NCBI GenBank assembly: GCA_026967495.1
Contig: CP114060.1
Coordinates: 806,001 to 870,000, forward strand
DNA from: Rouxiella badensis
Lineage (GTDB): Bacteria; Pseudomonadota; Gammaproteobacteria; Enterobacterales; Enterobacteriaceae
DNA: 64,000 nt
Direction of reading: 5' to 3'
Notes under the pieces: model-generated
Told to the model about the DNA's origin: nothing
Database searches by the model: none
Seen by the model: the letters and a program-made list of their open reading frames with translations, nothing else
Made by a program: the position numbers and the translations under genes
Part shown: piece after piece, positions 33,726-43,416 of the stretch
How positions within the stretch are numbered: the first letter of the stretch is position 1
Layout of the letters: every line of letters begins with the position of its first letter

Positions 33726-34187
33726 ATGTCCGAAACCTATCTGATAGACGCCCTAGACCGTGGGATACTCAACGCGTTGATGGAAAACGCCCGCATAGCC
33801 TATGCCGAACTGGCAAAATCGTTCAACGTCAGCCCCGGCACCATTCACGTTCGCGTCGAGAAGATGAAGCAGGCGGGGATCATCACGGGGACCCGCGTTA
33901 ACGTCGATCCCAAGCGTCTGGGCTACGACGTATGTTGTTTTATCGGTATTATTCTTAAGAGCGCCAAAGACTATCCCTCGGCCCTCAAACGCCTGGAAAG
34001 CCTCGAAGAAGTGGTGGAAGCCTACTACACCACCGGCCATTACAGCATTTTTATCAAGGTCATGTGCCGATCGATAGATGCGCTGCAACAGGTACTTATC
34101 AACAAGATCCAGACGATTGAAGAGATTCAGTCAACCGAAACCTTAATCTCCTTACAGAACCCGATCATGCGTACGATCCAGCCCTGA
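33726..34187 (+). CDS. asnC: AsnC, asparagine-responsive Lrp/AsnC regulator
   Basis: 153-residue feast/famine regulator: N-terminal helix-turn-helix (AYAELAKSFNVSPGTIHVRVEKM) and C-terminal RAM ligand domain (EVVEAYYTTGHYSIFIKV). In E. coli it activates the divergent asnA gene and represses itself. Here asnA is missing and asnC lies 15 bases behind viaA, so its usual divergent promoter region is gone and it may be read from ravA-viaA. Its reading frame is intact, so selection probably still acts on it. Confidence 0.95.
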   Translation: MSETYLIDALDRGILNALMENARIAYAELAKSFNVSPGTIHVRVEKMKQAGIITGTRVNVDPKRLGYDVCCFIGIILKSAKDYPSALKRLESLEEVVEAYYTTGHYSIFIKVMCRSIDALQQVLINKIQTIEEIQSTETLISLQNPIMRTIQP

Positions 34188-34208
34188 GTAATAAATTTTA
34201 ATACCTTA

Positions 34209-34217
34209 TTATCCACA
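34209..34217 (-). promoter_or_regulatory. DnaA box in the mioC promoter region
   Basis: Perfect box TTATCCACA between asnC and mioC. In E. coli a DnaA box overlaps the mioC promoter and links its transcription to the initiation cycle. Confidence 0.85.
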
Positions 34218-34276
34218 GGTAGATCCCAGCTGATTCACAGCGTACAATAGCCATTCTTTTTTCGGGTAAGAGCCTT

Positions 34277-34720
34277 ATGTCTGACATCACCCTGATCAGT
34301 GGCAGTACGCTTGGCAGCGCTGAATATGTCGCTGAACATGTAGAAGAGAAGCTTAAAGAAGCGGGGTTTTCTACTGAACTGTTCCACGGACCTGAGCTGT
34401 ATGAACTTCCAACCGAAGGTATTTGGCTGGTGGTCTGTTCAACGCACGGTGCCGGAGAGCTTCCTGACAATCTTCAGCCTCTTCTTGAGCAAATAGAAGA
34501 ACAGCAGCCCGATCTTTCTAATGTCCGCTTTGGCGCGCTCGGTTTAGGCAGCAGTGAATATGACACTTTCTGTGGTGCTATCCGTACTCTGGATCAAAAA
34601 TTGACGGCATTAGGTGCTCAAAGAATTGGCGATCGCCTTGAGATCGACGTCACTCAGCACGAAATTCCTGAAGATCCGGCTGAGGTTTGGGCACTAAATT
34701 GGATTAATTTGCTCAGATAA
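34277..34720 (+). CDS. mioC: MioC, flavodoxin-like FMN protein
   Basis: 147-residue FMN-binding flavodoxin with the phosphate-binding loop ISGSTLGSAEYVAEH and the segment VCSTHGAGELPDNL. In E. coli it is implicated in biotin synthesis in vitro, and its transcription runs into oriC. Here it is likewise directly upstream of the origin. The gene is intact. Confidence 0.95.
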   Translation: MSDITLISGSTLGSAEYVAEHVEEKLKEAGFSTELFHGPELYELPTEGIWLVVCSTHGAGELPDNLQPLLEQIEEQQPDLSNVRFGALGLGSSEYDTFCGAIRTLDQKLTALGAQRIGDRLEIDVTQHEIPEDPAEVWALNWINLLR

Positions 34721-34742
34721 GTGTAAATTTTACGCGATCAGA

Positions 34743-35005
34743 TGTGGATAACTAGGCTTTAAACCGGTGTAAAACCGGTAGTTATCCCTCTAACAACCCT
34801 AGACCGCTTTCGGTGCTGTGCATAACTTGCCATTTAGATCCCAGCTTATACTGGCTAGGATCACCGATCATTCACAGCATTAGATCCTCTATAGCATATT
34901 GATCTAAATAGACAATAATGACTTATACACAGAGGATCGCGATCCTAATAAGAGTTAGTAGTAAGAGATCTTTAAATAAAAAGATCTTCTTTTAATTAGT
35001 GACGA
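34743..35005. other. oriC: Chromosomal replication origin oriC
   Basis: Lies between mioC and mnmG, as in E. coli. Recognisable parts are R4 TGTGGATAA (34743-34751, perfect), an R3-like site next to CCGGTAGTTATCC, R2 TGTGCATAA (34817-34825), the conserved block GATCACCGATCATTCACAG (34858-34878), R1 TTATACACA (34923-34931), and the AT-rich unwinding region with GATCTTTAAATAAA and GATCTTCTTTT 13-mer copies (about 34966-34995). GATC sites are frequent. R1 and R2 each differ by one base from E. coli and R3 is poor, so only R4 is a consensus box. Confidence 0.95.
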
Positions 35006-35095
35006 TCCCCTGGGGCTTGTGGAACCTCTAAACTCGCGTAGAATCCGTTTTCCCAACGCAATACGATCGTTCGTTGAACTTCGAGGTGCAGTACC

Positions 35096-36985
35096 ATGTT
35101 TTATCCGGATCAATTTGACGTCATCATCATCGGTGGCGGCCATGCAGGCACTGAAGCGGCCATGGCTTCAGCCAGAATGGGACGTCAAACTCTGTTATTG
35201 ACCCATAATATCGACACGCTGGGACAGATGTCGTGTAACCCTGCCATTGGCGGGATCGGGAAAGGACATCTGGTTAAAGAAGTGGACGCACTCGGTGGTT
35301 TGATGGCAACGGCAATCGATCACGCAGGCATCCAGTTTAGGATACTAAACGCGAGCAAAGGACCCGCTGTTCGAGCCACTCGTGCTCAGGCAGACCGCGT
35401 ACTTTACCGCCAAGCCGTGCGTACCGCGCTTGAAAACCAGCCTAATCTGATGATCTTCCAGCAGCCTGTTGAAGACCTGATCGTCGAAAACGATCGTGTG
35501 GTCGGCGCTGTGACCCAGATGGGCCTTAAATTCCGTGCCAAAGCCGTGGTGTTGACCGTGGGTACCTTCCTTGACGGGAAAATCCACATCGGTCTCGAAA
35601 ACTACAGCGGTGGCCGTGCTGGCGATCCGCCGGCAATCTCACTTTCACAACGTCTGCGTGAACTGCCTTTGCGCGTTAATCGCCTGAAAACCGGGACTCC
35701 GCCGCGTATCGACGCGCGTACCATCGATTTCAGCGTACTTGGTCAGCAGCACGGCGACGACGTGGCACCGGTGTTCTCGTTCATGGGTAATGCGGCGCAA
35801 CATCCACGCCAAATACCTTGCTATATCACGCACACTAACGAAAAAACGCATGACGTGATCCGCAATAATCTGGATCGCAGCCCGATGTATGCCGGGATCA
35901 TCGAAGGGATCGGCCCACGCTATTGCCCATCTATCGAAGACAAAGTCATGCGCTTTGCAGATCGGAACGCACACCAGATCTTCCTTGAACCTGAAGGCCT
36001 GACCAGCAACGAAATTTATCCTAACGGCATCTCCACCAGCCTGCCGTTTGACGTTCAGATGCAGATCGTTCGTTCAATGCAGGGGATGGAAAACGCGGTT
36101 ATCGTTCGTCCTGGCTACGCCATCGAGTACGATTTCTTCGACCCGCGTGATTTGAAACCGACGCTGGAAAGCAAATTTATCCCTGGTCTGTTCTTTGCTG
36201 GACAAATCAATGGCACGACCGGTTACGAAGAAGCTGCGGCGCAGGGCCTGCTTGCGGGTCTCAATGCGGCACGCCACGCGACCGAACAGGAAGGTTGGGC
36301 ACCACGTCGTGACCAGGCCTATCTGGGCGTGCTGGTCGACGACCTGTGCACGCTGGGTACCAAAGAACCGTACCGCATGTTTACCTCACGTGCCGAATAC
36401 CGTCTGATGCTGCGCGAAGACAACGCCGACCTGCGCCTGACCGAAAAAGGCCGCGAACTGGGTCTGGTTGATGACGCACGTTGGGCACGCTTCAGCGAAA
36501 AACTCGAAATGATTGAGCTTGAGCGCCAACGCCTGCGCGGGATCTGGGTCAACCCAAATCACGCACAGGTTGCAGAGATCAACGCCAACCTGTCTGCGCC
36601 ATTGTCCAAAGAAGCCAGCGCGGAAGAGCTGCTGCGTCGCCCAGAGATGACGTACGACCTGCTGACCCGTCTTGAAGCCTTTGCTCCAGCGGTAAGCGAC
36701 CCTCAGGCAGCCGAACAGGTCGAGATTCAGGTCAAGTACGAAGGCTACATCGCGCGTCAGCAGGAAGAGATCGAAAAGCAACAGCGTAACGAAAACACGC
36801 TGCTGCCTGAAACACTGGATTATCGTCAGGTTAACGGCCTGTCGAACGAAGTTATTGCCAAGCTGAACGATCATCGCCCAACCTCGATCGGGCAGGCTAC
36901 TCGCATTTCGGGTATTACCCCGGCTGCAATCTCGATACTTCTTGTTTGGCTGAAGAAACAGGGGCTGCTGCGTCGCAGCGCCTGA
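35096..36985 (+). CDS. mnmG: MnmG (GidA), tRNA uridine 5-carboxymethylaminomethyl modification enzyme
   Basis: FAD-dependent enzyme that with MnmE modifies the wobble uridine of several tRNAs. The 629-residue protein has the FAD-binding motif IIIGGGHAGTEAAMASARMG at its N-terminus, signatures GPRYCPSIEDKVMRFADR and GQINGTTGYEEAAAQGLLAG, and the MnmE/tRNA-binding helical C-terminus. Full length. First gene to the right of oriC. Confidence 0.97.
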   Translation: MFYPDQFDVIIIGGGHAGTEAAMASARMGRQTLLLTHNIDTLGQMSCNPAIGGIGKGHLVKEVDALGGLMATAIDHAGIQFRILNASKGPAVRATRAQADRVLYRQAVRTALENQPNLMIFQQPVEDLIVENDRVVGAVTQMGLKFRAKAVVLTVGTFLDGKIHIGLENYSGGRAGDPPAISLSQRLRELPLRVNRLKTGTPPRIDARTIDFSVLGQQHGDDVAPVFSFMGNAAQHPRQIPCYITHTNEKTHDVIRNNLDRSPMYAGIIEGIGPRYCPSIEDKVMRFADRNAHQIFLEPEGLTSNEIYPNGISTSLPFDVQMQIVRSMQGMENAVIVRPGYAIEYDFFDPRDLKPTLESKFIPGLFFAGQINGTTGYEEAAAQGLLAGLNAARHATEQEGWAPRRDQAYLGVLVDDLCTLGTKEPYRMFTSRAEYRLMLREDNADLRLTEKGRELGLVDDARWARFSEKLEMIELERQRLRGIWVNPNHAQVAEINANLSAPLSKEASAEELLRRPEMTYDLLTRLEAFAPAVSDPQAAEQVEIQVKYEGYIARQQEEIEKQQRNENTLLPETLDYRQVNGLSNEVIAKLNDHRPTSIGQATRISGITPAAISILLVWLKKQGLLRRSA

Positions 36986-36995
36986 TTTGGCCACG

Positions 36996-37028
36996 CCGCA
37001 GGTCCTGTCATTGCGACAGGGCCTGCGG
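36996..37028 (+). terminator. mnmG-rsmG intercistronic hairpin
   Basis: Long interrupted inverted repeat CCGCAGGtCCTGTC / GACAGGgCCTGCGG followed by GTTTT, 11 bases past the mnmG stop. The T-run is short, so it could attenuate or stabilise the message more than end it. Confidence 0.6.
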
Positions 37029-37053
37029 GTTTTGATTTCGTCAAGGATAACCC

Positions 37054-37674
37054 ATGCAAAAGAAATTGGACTCGCTGCTTGCCGCGGCAGGAATAGCGCT
37101 ACCCGATCAACAAAAACATCAGCTGATTGGCTATGTCGAGTTACTGCATAAGTGGAACAAAGCCTACAATCTCACCTCGGTACGTGACCCGATGCAAATG
37201 CTGGTGCGTCATATCCTCGATAGCATCGTGGTGAACCCGCATCTGGAAGGCTCACGCTTCATCGACGTGGGAACCGGTCCAGGACTGCCAGGCATTCCGT
37301 TGGCGATTATCCGTCCAGACTCTCATTTCACATTGCTCGATAGCCTGGGAAAGCGCGTGCGCTTCCTGCGTCAGGTACAGCACGAGCTTGGCCTGAAAAA
37401 CGTCGAGCCGGTGCAGAGCAGGGTGGAGGAGTTCATTCCTGAGCCTGCTTTTGACGGTGTCATCAGCCGTGCGTTTGCGTCGCTGCAGGACATGTTGTCC
37501 TGGTGCCATCATTTGCCGGTGAAAGGGGAGGGCCGTTTTTATGCGCTGAAGGGGCTGCGTCCTGATGACGAATTAGCCACGCTACCGCAGGGTATCCAGC
37601 TGCAAGAGATTATAAAACTGCGTGTGCCGGAATTGGATGGCGAAAGGCATCTGGTGATTTTGAAGGCAAACTAA
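37054..37674 (+). CDS. rsmG: RsmG (GidB), 16S rRNA m7G527 methyltransferase
   Basis: SAM-dependent methyltransferase that modifies G527 of 16S rRNA; loss gives low-level streptomycin resistance. The 206-residue protein has NLTSVRDPMQMLVRHILDS and the SAM motif FIDVGTGPGLPGIPLAI. It follows mnmG by 68 bases with AAGGA upstream of the ATG. Intact. Confidence 0.96.
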   Translation: MQKKLDSLLAAAGIALPDQQKHQLIGYVELLHKWNKAYNLTSVRDPMQMLVRHILDSIVVNPHLEGSRFIDVGTGPGLPGIPLAIIRPDSHFTLLDSLGKRVRFLRQVQHELGLKNVEPVQSRVEEFIPEPAFDGVISRAFASLQDMLSWCHHLPVKGEGRFYALKGLRPDDELATLPQGIQLQEIIKLRVPELDGERHLVILKAN

Positions 37675-38195
37675 GTTTGTTTTACGTCAATAAAATCTTC
37701 AAAAGTCAGATGTTTAATAAAGGTAAAAATAAGCAAGCTAAGTAGTTTGTACATTTATTCGCTTTTTACCTGTGTTTTACAGACTAGCATCAGCTGATTG
37801 ACGTTTTAGCTTTAATCCAAGGCGAAATAATCACTTTTGAAATTGAATTTGTCTTAAGTGGTCAATATTCGAATTGTGATCAAATTGTTGTTATTTGTTG
37901 TGGGTATGTATAAAAAGCAAACTTTTAATTTAGATTTGATTTTTTATGAAAAGCTGAATCAATTAAGCTACTGTTTTTAATGATTTTTTAAAATATCTAT
38001 TAGATAATAGCAATCCCAACGCGGCAGAGAAAATGGCGTGGAAAACGGTTTTTTGTGATCCCGCGCACGCTTCTTTGTCGGTTAATGGAATAACTCGACA
38101 GCCGATTTGTAGTTAATTAGCGCTATAGTTTCCTTATGAAAATAGCTCTAAAAAGGTCAATTTAAATAATTGTTCACCTTTTCGCTACTTATCCA
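37675..38195. other. AT-rich gene-free stretch between rsmG and atpI
   Basis: About 520 AT-rich bases ahead of the atp promoter. I see no reading frame with a plausible ribosome site and no RNA gene. E. coli has a similarly long gap here. Confidence 0.5.
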
Positions 38196-38223
38196 TTGAA
38201 TTCGTTTGAGTGGCCCGTATAAT
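38196..38223 (+). promoter_or_regulatory. Likely atp operon promoter
   Basis: TTGAAT (38196-38201), 16-base spacer, TATAAT (38218-38223), about 90 bases upstream of atpI. It is the best sigma-70 match in the gap. Confidence 0.6.
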
Positions 38224-38315
38224 TTGCACGTTTTTTGCTGCTTGACTCCTTTGGGTAAAGGCAGTGTTATACGGCATTCAGCATACCTCCAGTTAGGTAC
38301 GAGAGAATAAACGTC

Positions 38316-38708
38316 ATGTCTGTGTCTTACTCCTTATACGATAAGAACGGCGGGAAAGTAGCGAGAAAGCTGTTAATACTGCAGCTATTGACGTTTGTCC
38401 TTCTCAGTGCAGCGTTGGGTTTTAAAAGCCTGTCGTGGTCGACTTCTGCTCTTATGGGGGGAATGGCCGCCTGGTTACCTAATGCACTGTTTATGCTGTA
38501 TGCGTGGCGCCAACAGGCGCAAACAACGGTCTCTGGACGAGTTGCCTGGTCTTTTGCCATTGGAGAAGCGCTGAAAGTTGTGGTTACCATAACTTTGCTG
38601 GTTATCGCGCTGGGCCTGTTCAAGGCTGCTTTTGCTCCGTTGGGTTTGGCCTATTTATCTGTGCTAATCACGCAGATAGTAGCTCCGGCCGTAATTAATC
38701 GGTCGTAA
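38316..38708 (+). CDS. atpI: AtpI, ATP synthase accessory protein
   Basis: 130-residue membrane protein with four hydrophobic helices that aids c-ring assembly and Mg2+ supply in some bacteria but is not part of the final enzyme. Features are KVARKLLILQLLTFVLLSA, MAAWLPNALFMLYAWRQQAQ and a C-terminal ITQIVAPAVINRS. First gene of the atp operon. Not essential in E. coli. Confidence 0.95.
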   Translation: MSVSYSLYDKNGGKVARKLLILQLLTFVLLSAALGFKSLSWSTSALMGGMAAWLPNALFMLYAWRQQAQTTVSGRVAWSFAIGEALKVVVTITLLVIALGLFKAAFAPLGLAYLSVLITQIVAPAVINRS

Positions 38709-38750
38709 CCGTAGATAACCGTACTTAACTACTAAAGGGTAAGAGGCATC

Positions 38751-39533
38751 ATGTCTGCATCAGGAGAAATCTCTACTCCACAAGAGTATATCGGTCACCA
38801 TCTGACACAGCTTCAGGTTGGGACGGGATTCTGGTCGATTAACATCGATTCGATGTTTTTCTCCGTGGTCCTCGGGGTACTCTTTTTGGTTATTTTCCAT
38901 CGCGTCGCCAAAAACGCCACCAGTGGTGTTCCCGGTAAACTGCAAACGGCTGTAGAGCTGGTTGTTGGTTTCGTCGACGGCAGCGTGCGTGACATGTATC
39001 ACGGCAAAAGCAAAGTGATCGCGCCTCTCGCACTGACTGTGTTCGTCTGGGTGTTCTTGATGAACCTGATGGATTTGCTGCCTATCGACTTGCTGCCATA
39101 CATTGGCGAGCATGTTCTCGGTTTGCCAGCTCTGCGAGTTGTGCCTACCGCCGACGTAAACATTACGTTGTCGATGGCTCTTGGCGTATTCATTTTGATT
39201 CTTTTCTATAGCATTAAGATGAAAGGCGTTGGCGGTTTCGTTAAGGAACTAACAATGCAACCCTTCAATCATCCGGTTTTCATTCCGATTAACCTGATTC
39301 TTGAGGGCGTCAGCCTGCTGTCCAAACCAGTTTCACTGGGTCTGCGACTGTTTGGCAATATGTATGCGGGTGAGTTGATCTTCATCCTTATTGCTGGCCT
39401 GCTGCCGTGGTGGTCACAGTGGATTCTAAGTGTGCCTTGGGCCATTTTCCACATCCTGATCATTACACTGCAAGCCTTTATCTTCATGGTTCTGACGATT
39501 GTCTATCTGTCGATGGCATCTGAAAAACACTGA
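38751..39533 (+). CDS. atpB: ATP synthase subunit a
   Basis: F0 stator subunit that forms the proton half-channels. The 260-residue protein carries the essential Arg in PVSLGLRLFGNMYAGELIF and the C-terminal TLQAFIFMVLTIVYLSMASE. It is about 11 residues shorter than E. coli AtpB because the N-terminal periplasmic stretch between HHLTQLQ and FWSINIDSM is reduced. The remainder aligns without gaps, so this is a natural loop difference, not damage. Confidence 0.96.
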   Translation: MSASGEISTPQEYIGHHLTQLQVGTGFWSINIDSMFFSVVLGVLFLVIFHRVAKNATSGVPGKLQTAVELVVGFVDGSVRDMYHGKSKVIAPLALTVFVWVFLMNLMDLLPIDLLPYIGEHVLGLPALRVVPTADVNITLSMALGVFILILFYSIKMKGVGGFVKELTMQPFNHPVFIPINLILEGVSLLSKPVSLGLRLFGNMYAGELIFILIAGLLPWWSQWILSVPWAIFHILIITLQAFIFMVLTIVYLSMASEKH

Positions 39534-39583
39534 TTTTTCTTTCAACAATACTGCGTTTTAACTGAAACAAACTGGAGACTGTC

Positions 39584-39823
<240 letters not shown>

Positions 39824-39888
39824 CACAGAGTTCGCTCTGAGTTAAACGACTGACATCAACTAATTCACTTTGAAAGAGGCATTGTGCT

Positions 39889-40359
39889 GTGAATCTTAAC
39901 GCAACAATCCTCGGCCAGGCTATCGCGTTCGTCCTGTTTGTCTGGTTCTGCATGAAGTACGTATGGCCGCCAATTATGGCTGCCATCGAAAAGCGTCAGA
40001 AAGAAATTGCTGACGGTTTATCTTCCGCAGAACAAGCCAAAAAAGAGCTGGATTTAGCGCAAGCCGATGCGACCGACCAACTGATTAAAGCCAAAGCGGA
40101 AGCCCAGGTGATCATTGAGCAAGCCAACAAGCGCAGAACTCAGATCATCGACGAAGCTAAAACTGAAGCTGAGCAGGAACGTAACAGAATCGTGACGCAA
40201 GCGAAGGCAGAGATCGACGCAGAACGTCAACGTGCTCGTGAAGAGTTACGTAAACAAGTCGGTATTTTGGCCATTGCTGGCGCCGAGAAAATCATCGAAC
40301 GTTCCGTGGATGAAGCTGCTAACAGCGACATCGTTGATAAACTGGTCGCTGAACTGTAA
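39889..40359 (+). CDS. atpF: ATP synthase subunit b
   Basis: 156-residue stator stalk with an N-terminal membrane helix (ATILGQAIAFVLFVWFCMKY) and a long charged coiled coil that reaches F1. The start is GTG, as in E. coli (GTGAATCTTAACGC). It ends 14 bases before atpH with AAGGAGGGAGG in the gap. Confidence 0.97.
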   Translation: MNLNATILGQAIAFVLFVWFCMKYVWPPIMAAIEKRQKEIADGLSSAEQAKKELDLAQADATDQLIKAKAEAQVIIEQANKRRTQIIDEAKTEAEQERNRIVTQAKAEIDAERQRAREELRKQVGILAIAGAEKIIERSVDEAANSDIVDKLVAEL

Positions 40360-40373
40360 GGAGGGAGGGGCTG

Positions 40374-40907
40374 ATGTCACAATTTACTACGGTAGCTCGC
40401 CCCTACGCCAAAGCAGCTTTTGACTTTGCCGTTGAGCACCAAAGCTTGGATCGCTGGCAGTCAATGCTCGCGTTCACGGCTGAAGTCACACGCGATAAAC
40501 AGATTGCAGAATTGCTTACCGGTGCATTAGCGCCTGAAGCTCTTTCTAAAACGTTTATCGGCGTATGTGGTGAACAACTCGACGAAGCGGGTCAGAACCT
40601 GATTAAGGTTATGGCTGACAACAAACGTTTACGCGTTCTTCCTGAAGTGCTGGAACAGTTCATCGAACTGCGTGCAGCACTGGAGTCGACCGTTGAAGTA
40701 GAAGTCACTTCTGCCAACGTTCTGTCTGAAGAACAGCAGGCGAAAATCGCTGCTGCGATGGAAAAACGTTTGTCTCGCAAAGTTAAGCTGAATTGCAAAA
40801 TTGACAAGTCTGTTCTTGCCGGGATCGTAATCCGTGCAGGTGATATGGTGATTGATGGCAGCGTTCGCAGTCGTCTTGAACGCCTGGCAGACGTCTTGCA
40901 GTCTTAA
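40374..40907 (+). CDS. atpH: ATP synthase subunit delta
   Basis: 177-residue F1 subunit that ties the b stalk to the top of the alpha-beta hexamer. MSQFTTVARPYAKAAFDFA at the N-terminus and VIDGSVRSRLERLADVLQS at the C-terminus are family hallmarks. Strong ribosome site upstream. Confidence 0.97.
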   Translation: MSQFTTVARPYAKAAFDFAVEHQSLDRWQSMLAFTAEVTRDKQIAELLTGALAPEALSKTFIGVCGEQLDEAGQNLIKVMADNKRLRVLPEVLEQFIELRAALESTVEVEVTSANVLSEEQQAKIAAAMEKRLSRKVKLNCKIDKSVLAGIVIRAGDMVIDGSVRSRLERLADVLQS

Positions 40908-40919
40908 GGGGACTGGAGC

Positions 40920-42461
40920 ATGCAACTGAATTCCACCGAAATCAGCGAACTGATCAAGCAGCGCATTGCTCAGTTCAATGTGGTGAGCGAAGCTCACAAT
41001 GAAGGTACTATCGTTTCCGTCTCTGACGGGATCATCCGCGTGAACGGCCTGGCCGAAGTCATGCAAGGCGAAATGATTGCGCTGCCGGGTAACCGCTACG
41101 CTATCGCCCTGAACCTGGAGCGCGACTCCGTAGGTGCCGTTGTAATGGACTCTTACGCTGACCTCGCCGAAGGCATGAAAGTAAAATGTACGGGTCGTAT
41201 CCTGGAAGTTCCAGTTGGCCGTGGCCTGCTGGGCCGTGTGGTTAACACCCTGGGTGCCCCAATTGATGGTAAAGGTCCGGTTGATAACGACGGTTTCTCT
41301 CCTGTAGAAGCTATCGCACCGGGCGTTATCGATCGTCAATCCGTTGACGAACCTGTTCAGACTGGCTACAAGTCAGTAGATGCCATGATCCCAATCGGTC
41401 GTGGCCAGCGTGAACTGGTAATCGGTGACCGTCAAACCGGTAAAACCGCTCTGGCAATTGATGCCATCATCAACCAGCGCGATTCCGGTATTAAATGTAT
41501 TTACGTCGCTATCGGTCAGAAAGCTTCCACCGTTTCCAACGTGGTTCGCAAACTGGAAGAGCACGGCGCACTGGCTAACACCATCGTTGTTGTTGCAACT
41601 GCATCTGAATCAGCTGCGCTGCAATACCTGGCACCATACTCTGGTTGCGCGATGGGTGAATACTTCCGTGACCGCGGTGAAGATGCACTGATCGTATACG
41701 ATGACTTGTCTAAACAGGCTGTTGCTTACCGTCAGATCTCCCTGCTGTTGCGTCGTCCGCCAGGCCGTGAAGCGTACCCAGGTGACGTGTTCTACCTCCA
41801 CTCCCGTTTGCTGGAGCGTGCATCTCGCGTTAGCGCAGATTACGTTGAAGCATTCACCAAAGGTGAAGTGAAAGGTAAAACCGGCTCTCTGACTGCACTG
41901 CCGATTATCGAGACTCAAGCTGGCGACGTTTCCGCGTTCGTTCCGACCAACGTAATTTCTATTACCGATGGTCAGATCTTCCTGGAATCAAGCCTGTTCA
42001 ACTCCGGTATTCGTCCAGCCGTTAACCCGGGTATCTCCGTATCCCGTGTTGGTGGTGCTGCTCAGACCAAGATCATGAAAAAACTGTCCGGTGGTATCCG
42101 TACCGCTCTGGCACAGTATCGTGAACTGGCTGCGTTCTCTCAGTTTGCATCCGACCTGGATGAAGCTACACGTAAACAGCTGAACCACGGTCAGAAAGTG
42201 ACCGAACTGCTGAAACAGAAACAGTACGCGCCAATGTCTATCGTTGCGCAGTCTCTGATTCTGTTCGCTGCAGAACGTGGTTTCCTGGAAGACGTTGAGC
42301 TGTCCAAAGTGGGTAGCTTCGAAGCTGCGCTGTTGGCTTACGCTGACCGCGAGCACGGCGAGCTGATGCAACAAATCAACCAAACTGGTGCGTACGACAA
42401 GGAAATCGAGGGTAAATTCCAATCTATCCTCGAAACCTTCAAAGCAACCCAGTCCTGGTAA
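40920..42461 (+). CDS. atpA: ATP synthase subunit alpha
   Basis: 513-residue non-catalytic nucleotide-binding subunit of F1. P-loop is VIGDRQTGKTALAIDAI; the alpha/beta signature PAVNPGISVSRVGGAAQ and the arginine-finger region lie further on. Full length and highly conserved. Long opposite-strand frames here are codon-bias shadows. Confidence 0.98.
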   Translation: MQLNSTEISELIKQRIAQFNVVSEAHNEGTIVSVSDGIIRVNGLAEVMQGEMIALPGNRYAIALNLERDSVGAVVMDSYADLAEGMKVKCTGRILEVPVGRGLLGRVVNTLGAPIDGKGPVDNDGFSPVEAIAPGVIDRQSVDEPVQTGYKSVDAMIPIGRGQRELVIGDRQTGKTALAIDAIINQRDSGIKCIYVAIGQKASTVSNVVRKLEEHGALANTIVVVATASESAALQYLAPYSGCAMGEYFRDRGEDALIVYDDLSKQAVAYRQISLLLRRPPGREAYPGDVFYLHSRLLERASRVSADYVEAFTKGEVKGKTGSLTALPIIETQAGDVSAFVPTNVISITDGQIFLESSLFNSGIRPAVNPGISVSRVGGAAQTKIMKKLSGGIRTALAQYRELAAFSQFASDLDEATRKQLNHGQKVTELLKQKQYAPMSIVAQSLILFAAERGFLEDVELSKVGSFEAALLAYADREHGELMQQINQTGAYDKEIEGKFQSILETFKATQSW

Positions 42462-42518
42462 TACTGAACTGTCCTACTGCTAACGCGGTAGGACAGTTAG
42501 TAATGAGGAGAAGCAGAG

Positions 42519-43406
42519 ATGGCCGGCGGAAAAGAGATACGTAGTAAGATCGGTAGCGTACAAAATACGCAAAAGATCACTAAAGCGATGGAAATGGTCG
42601 CCGCCTCCAAAATGCGTAAAACGCAGGAACGCATGGCGGCCAGCCGTCCTTATGCAGATACCATTCGTAAAGTGATAGGTCACCTTGCGTTAGGCAATCT
42701 GGAATATAAGCACCCATACCTGGACGAGCGTAAAATTAAGCGCGTTGGGTATTTGGTCGTGTCTACCGATCGCGGTCTCTGTGGTGGTTTGAACACTAAC
42801 CTGTTCAAGAAACTGCTGACAGAGATGAAAGGTTTGAGCGAGCAAGGCGTCGAGGTTGACTTGGCCCTGATCGGTTCAAAAGCCGCATCTTTCTTCGGTT
42901 CCGTGGGTGGCAACGTGGTTGCCCAAGTGACTGGCATGGGGGATAACCCTTCCCTGTCAGAACTGATCGGTCCGGTAGCAGTGATGCTGCAAGCCTACGA
43001 TGAAGGTCGTTTAGACAAGCTGTGCATTGTTAGCAACAAATTCGTCAATACCATGTCTCAGGAACCAAGAATCGTGCAACTGCTGCCACTTCCGCCTGCG
43101 GAAGAAACCGGCGAGTTGGCGAAGAAGTCCTGGGATTACCTGTATGAGCCAGACCCTAAAGCGCTGTTGGATACCCTTCTGCGTCGCTATGTAGAGTCTC
43201 AGGTTTATCAGGGCGTCGTAGAAAACCTGGCCAGCGAACAGGCCGCGCGAATGGTAGCGATGAAAGCCGCCACCGATAACGGCGGCAGCCTGATCAAAGA
43301 GCTGCAGTTGGTATACAACAAAGCTCGTCAGGCCAGCATCACTCAGGAACTCACCGAGATCGTCGGGGAGCCTCCGCGGTTTAAGCTAGGTTTACGAATT
43401 ACGTAG
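42519..43406 (+). CDS. atpG: ATP synthase subunit gamma
   Basis: 295-residue central rotor shaft of F1 (E. coli 287). The N-terminal KEIRSKIGSVQNTQKITKAM and C-terminal ITQELTEIVGEP helices form the coiled coil inside the hexamer; VVSTDRGLCGGLNTNLFK is conserved. The extra residues appear near 190-205 (PPAEETGELAKKSWDYLYEP), a variable loop. Confidence 0.97.
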   Translation: MAGGKEIRSKIGSVQNTQKITKAMEMVAASKMRKTQERMAASRPYADTIRKVIGHLALGNLEYKHPYLDERKIKRVGYLVVSTDRGLCGGLNTNLFKKLLTEMKGLSEQGVEVDLALIGSKAASFFGSVGGNVVAQVTGMGDNPSLSELIGPVAVMLQAYDEGRLDKLCIVSNKFVNTMSQEPRIVQLLPLPPAEETGELAKKSWDYLYEPDPKALLDTLLRRYVESQVYQGVVENLASEQAARMVAMKAATDNGGSLIKELQLVYNKARQASITQELTEIVGEPPRFKLGLRIT

Positions 43407-43416
43407 AGGATTCAAG

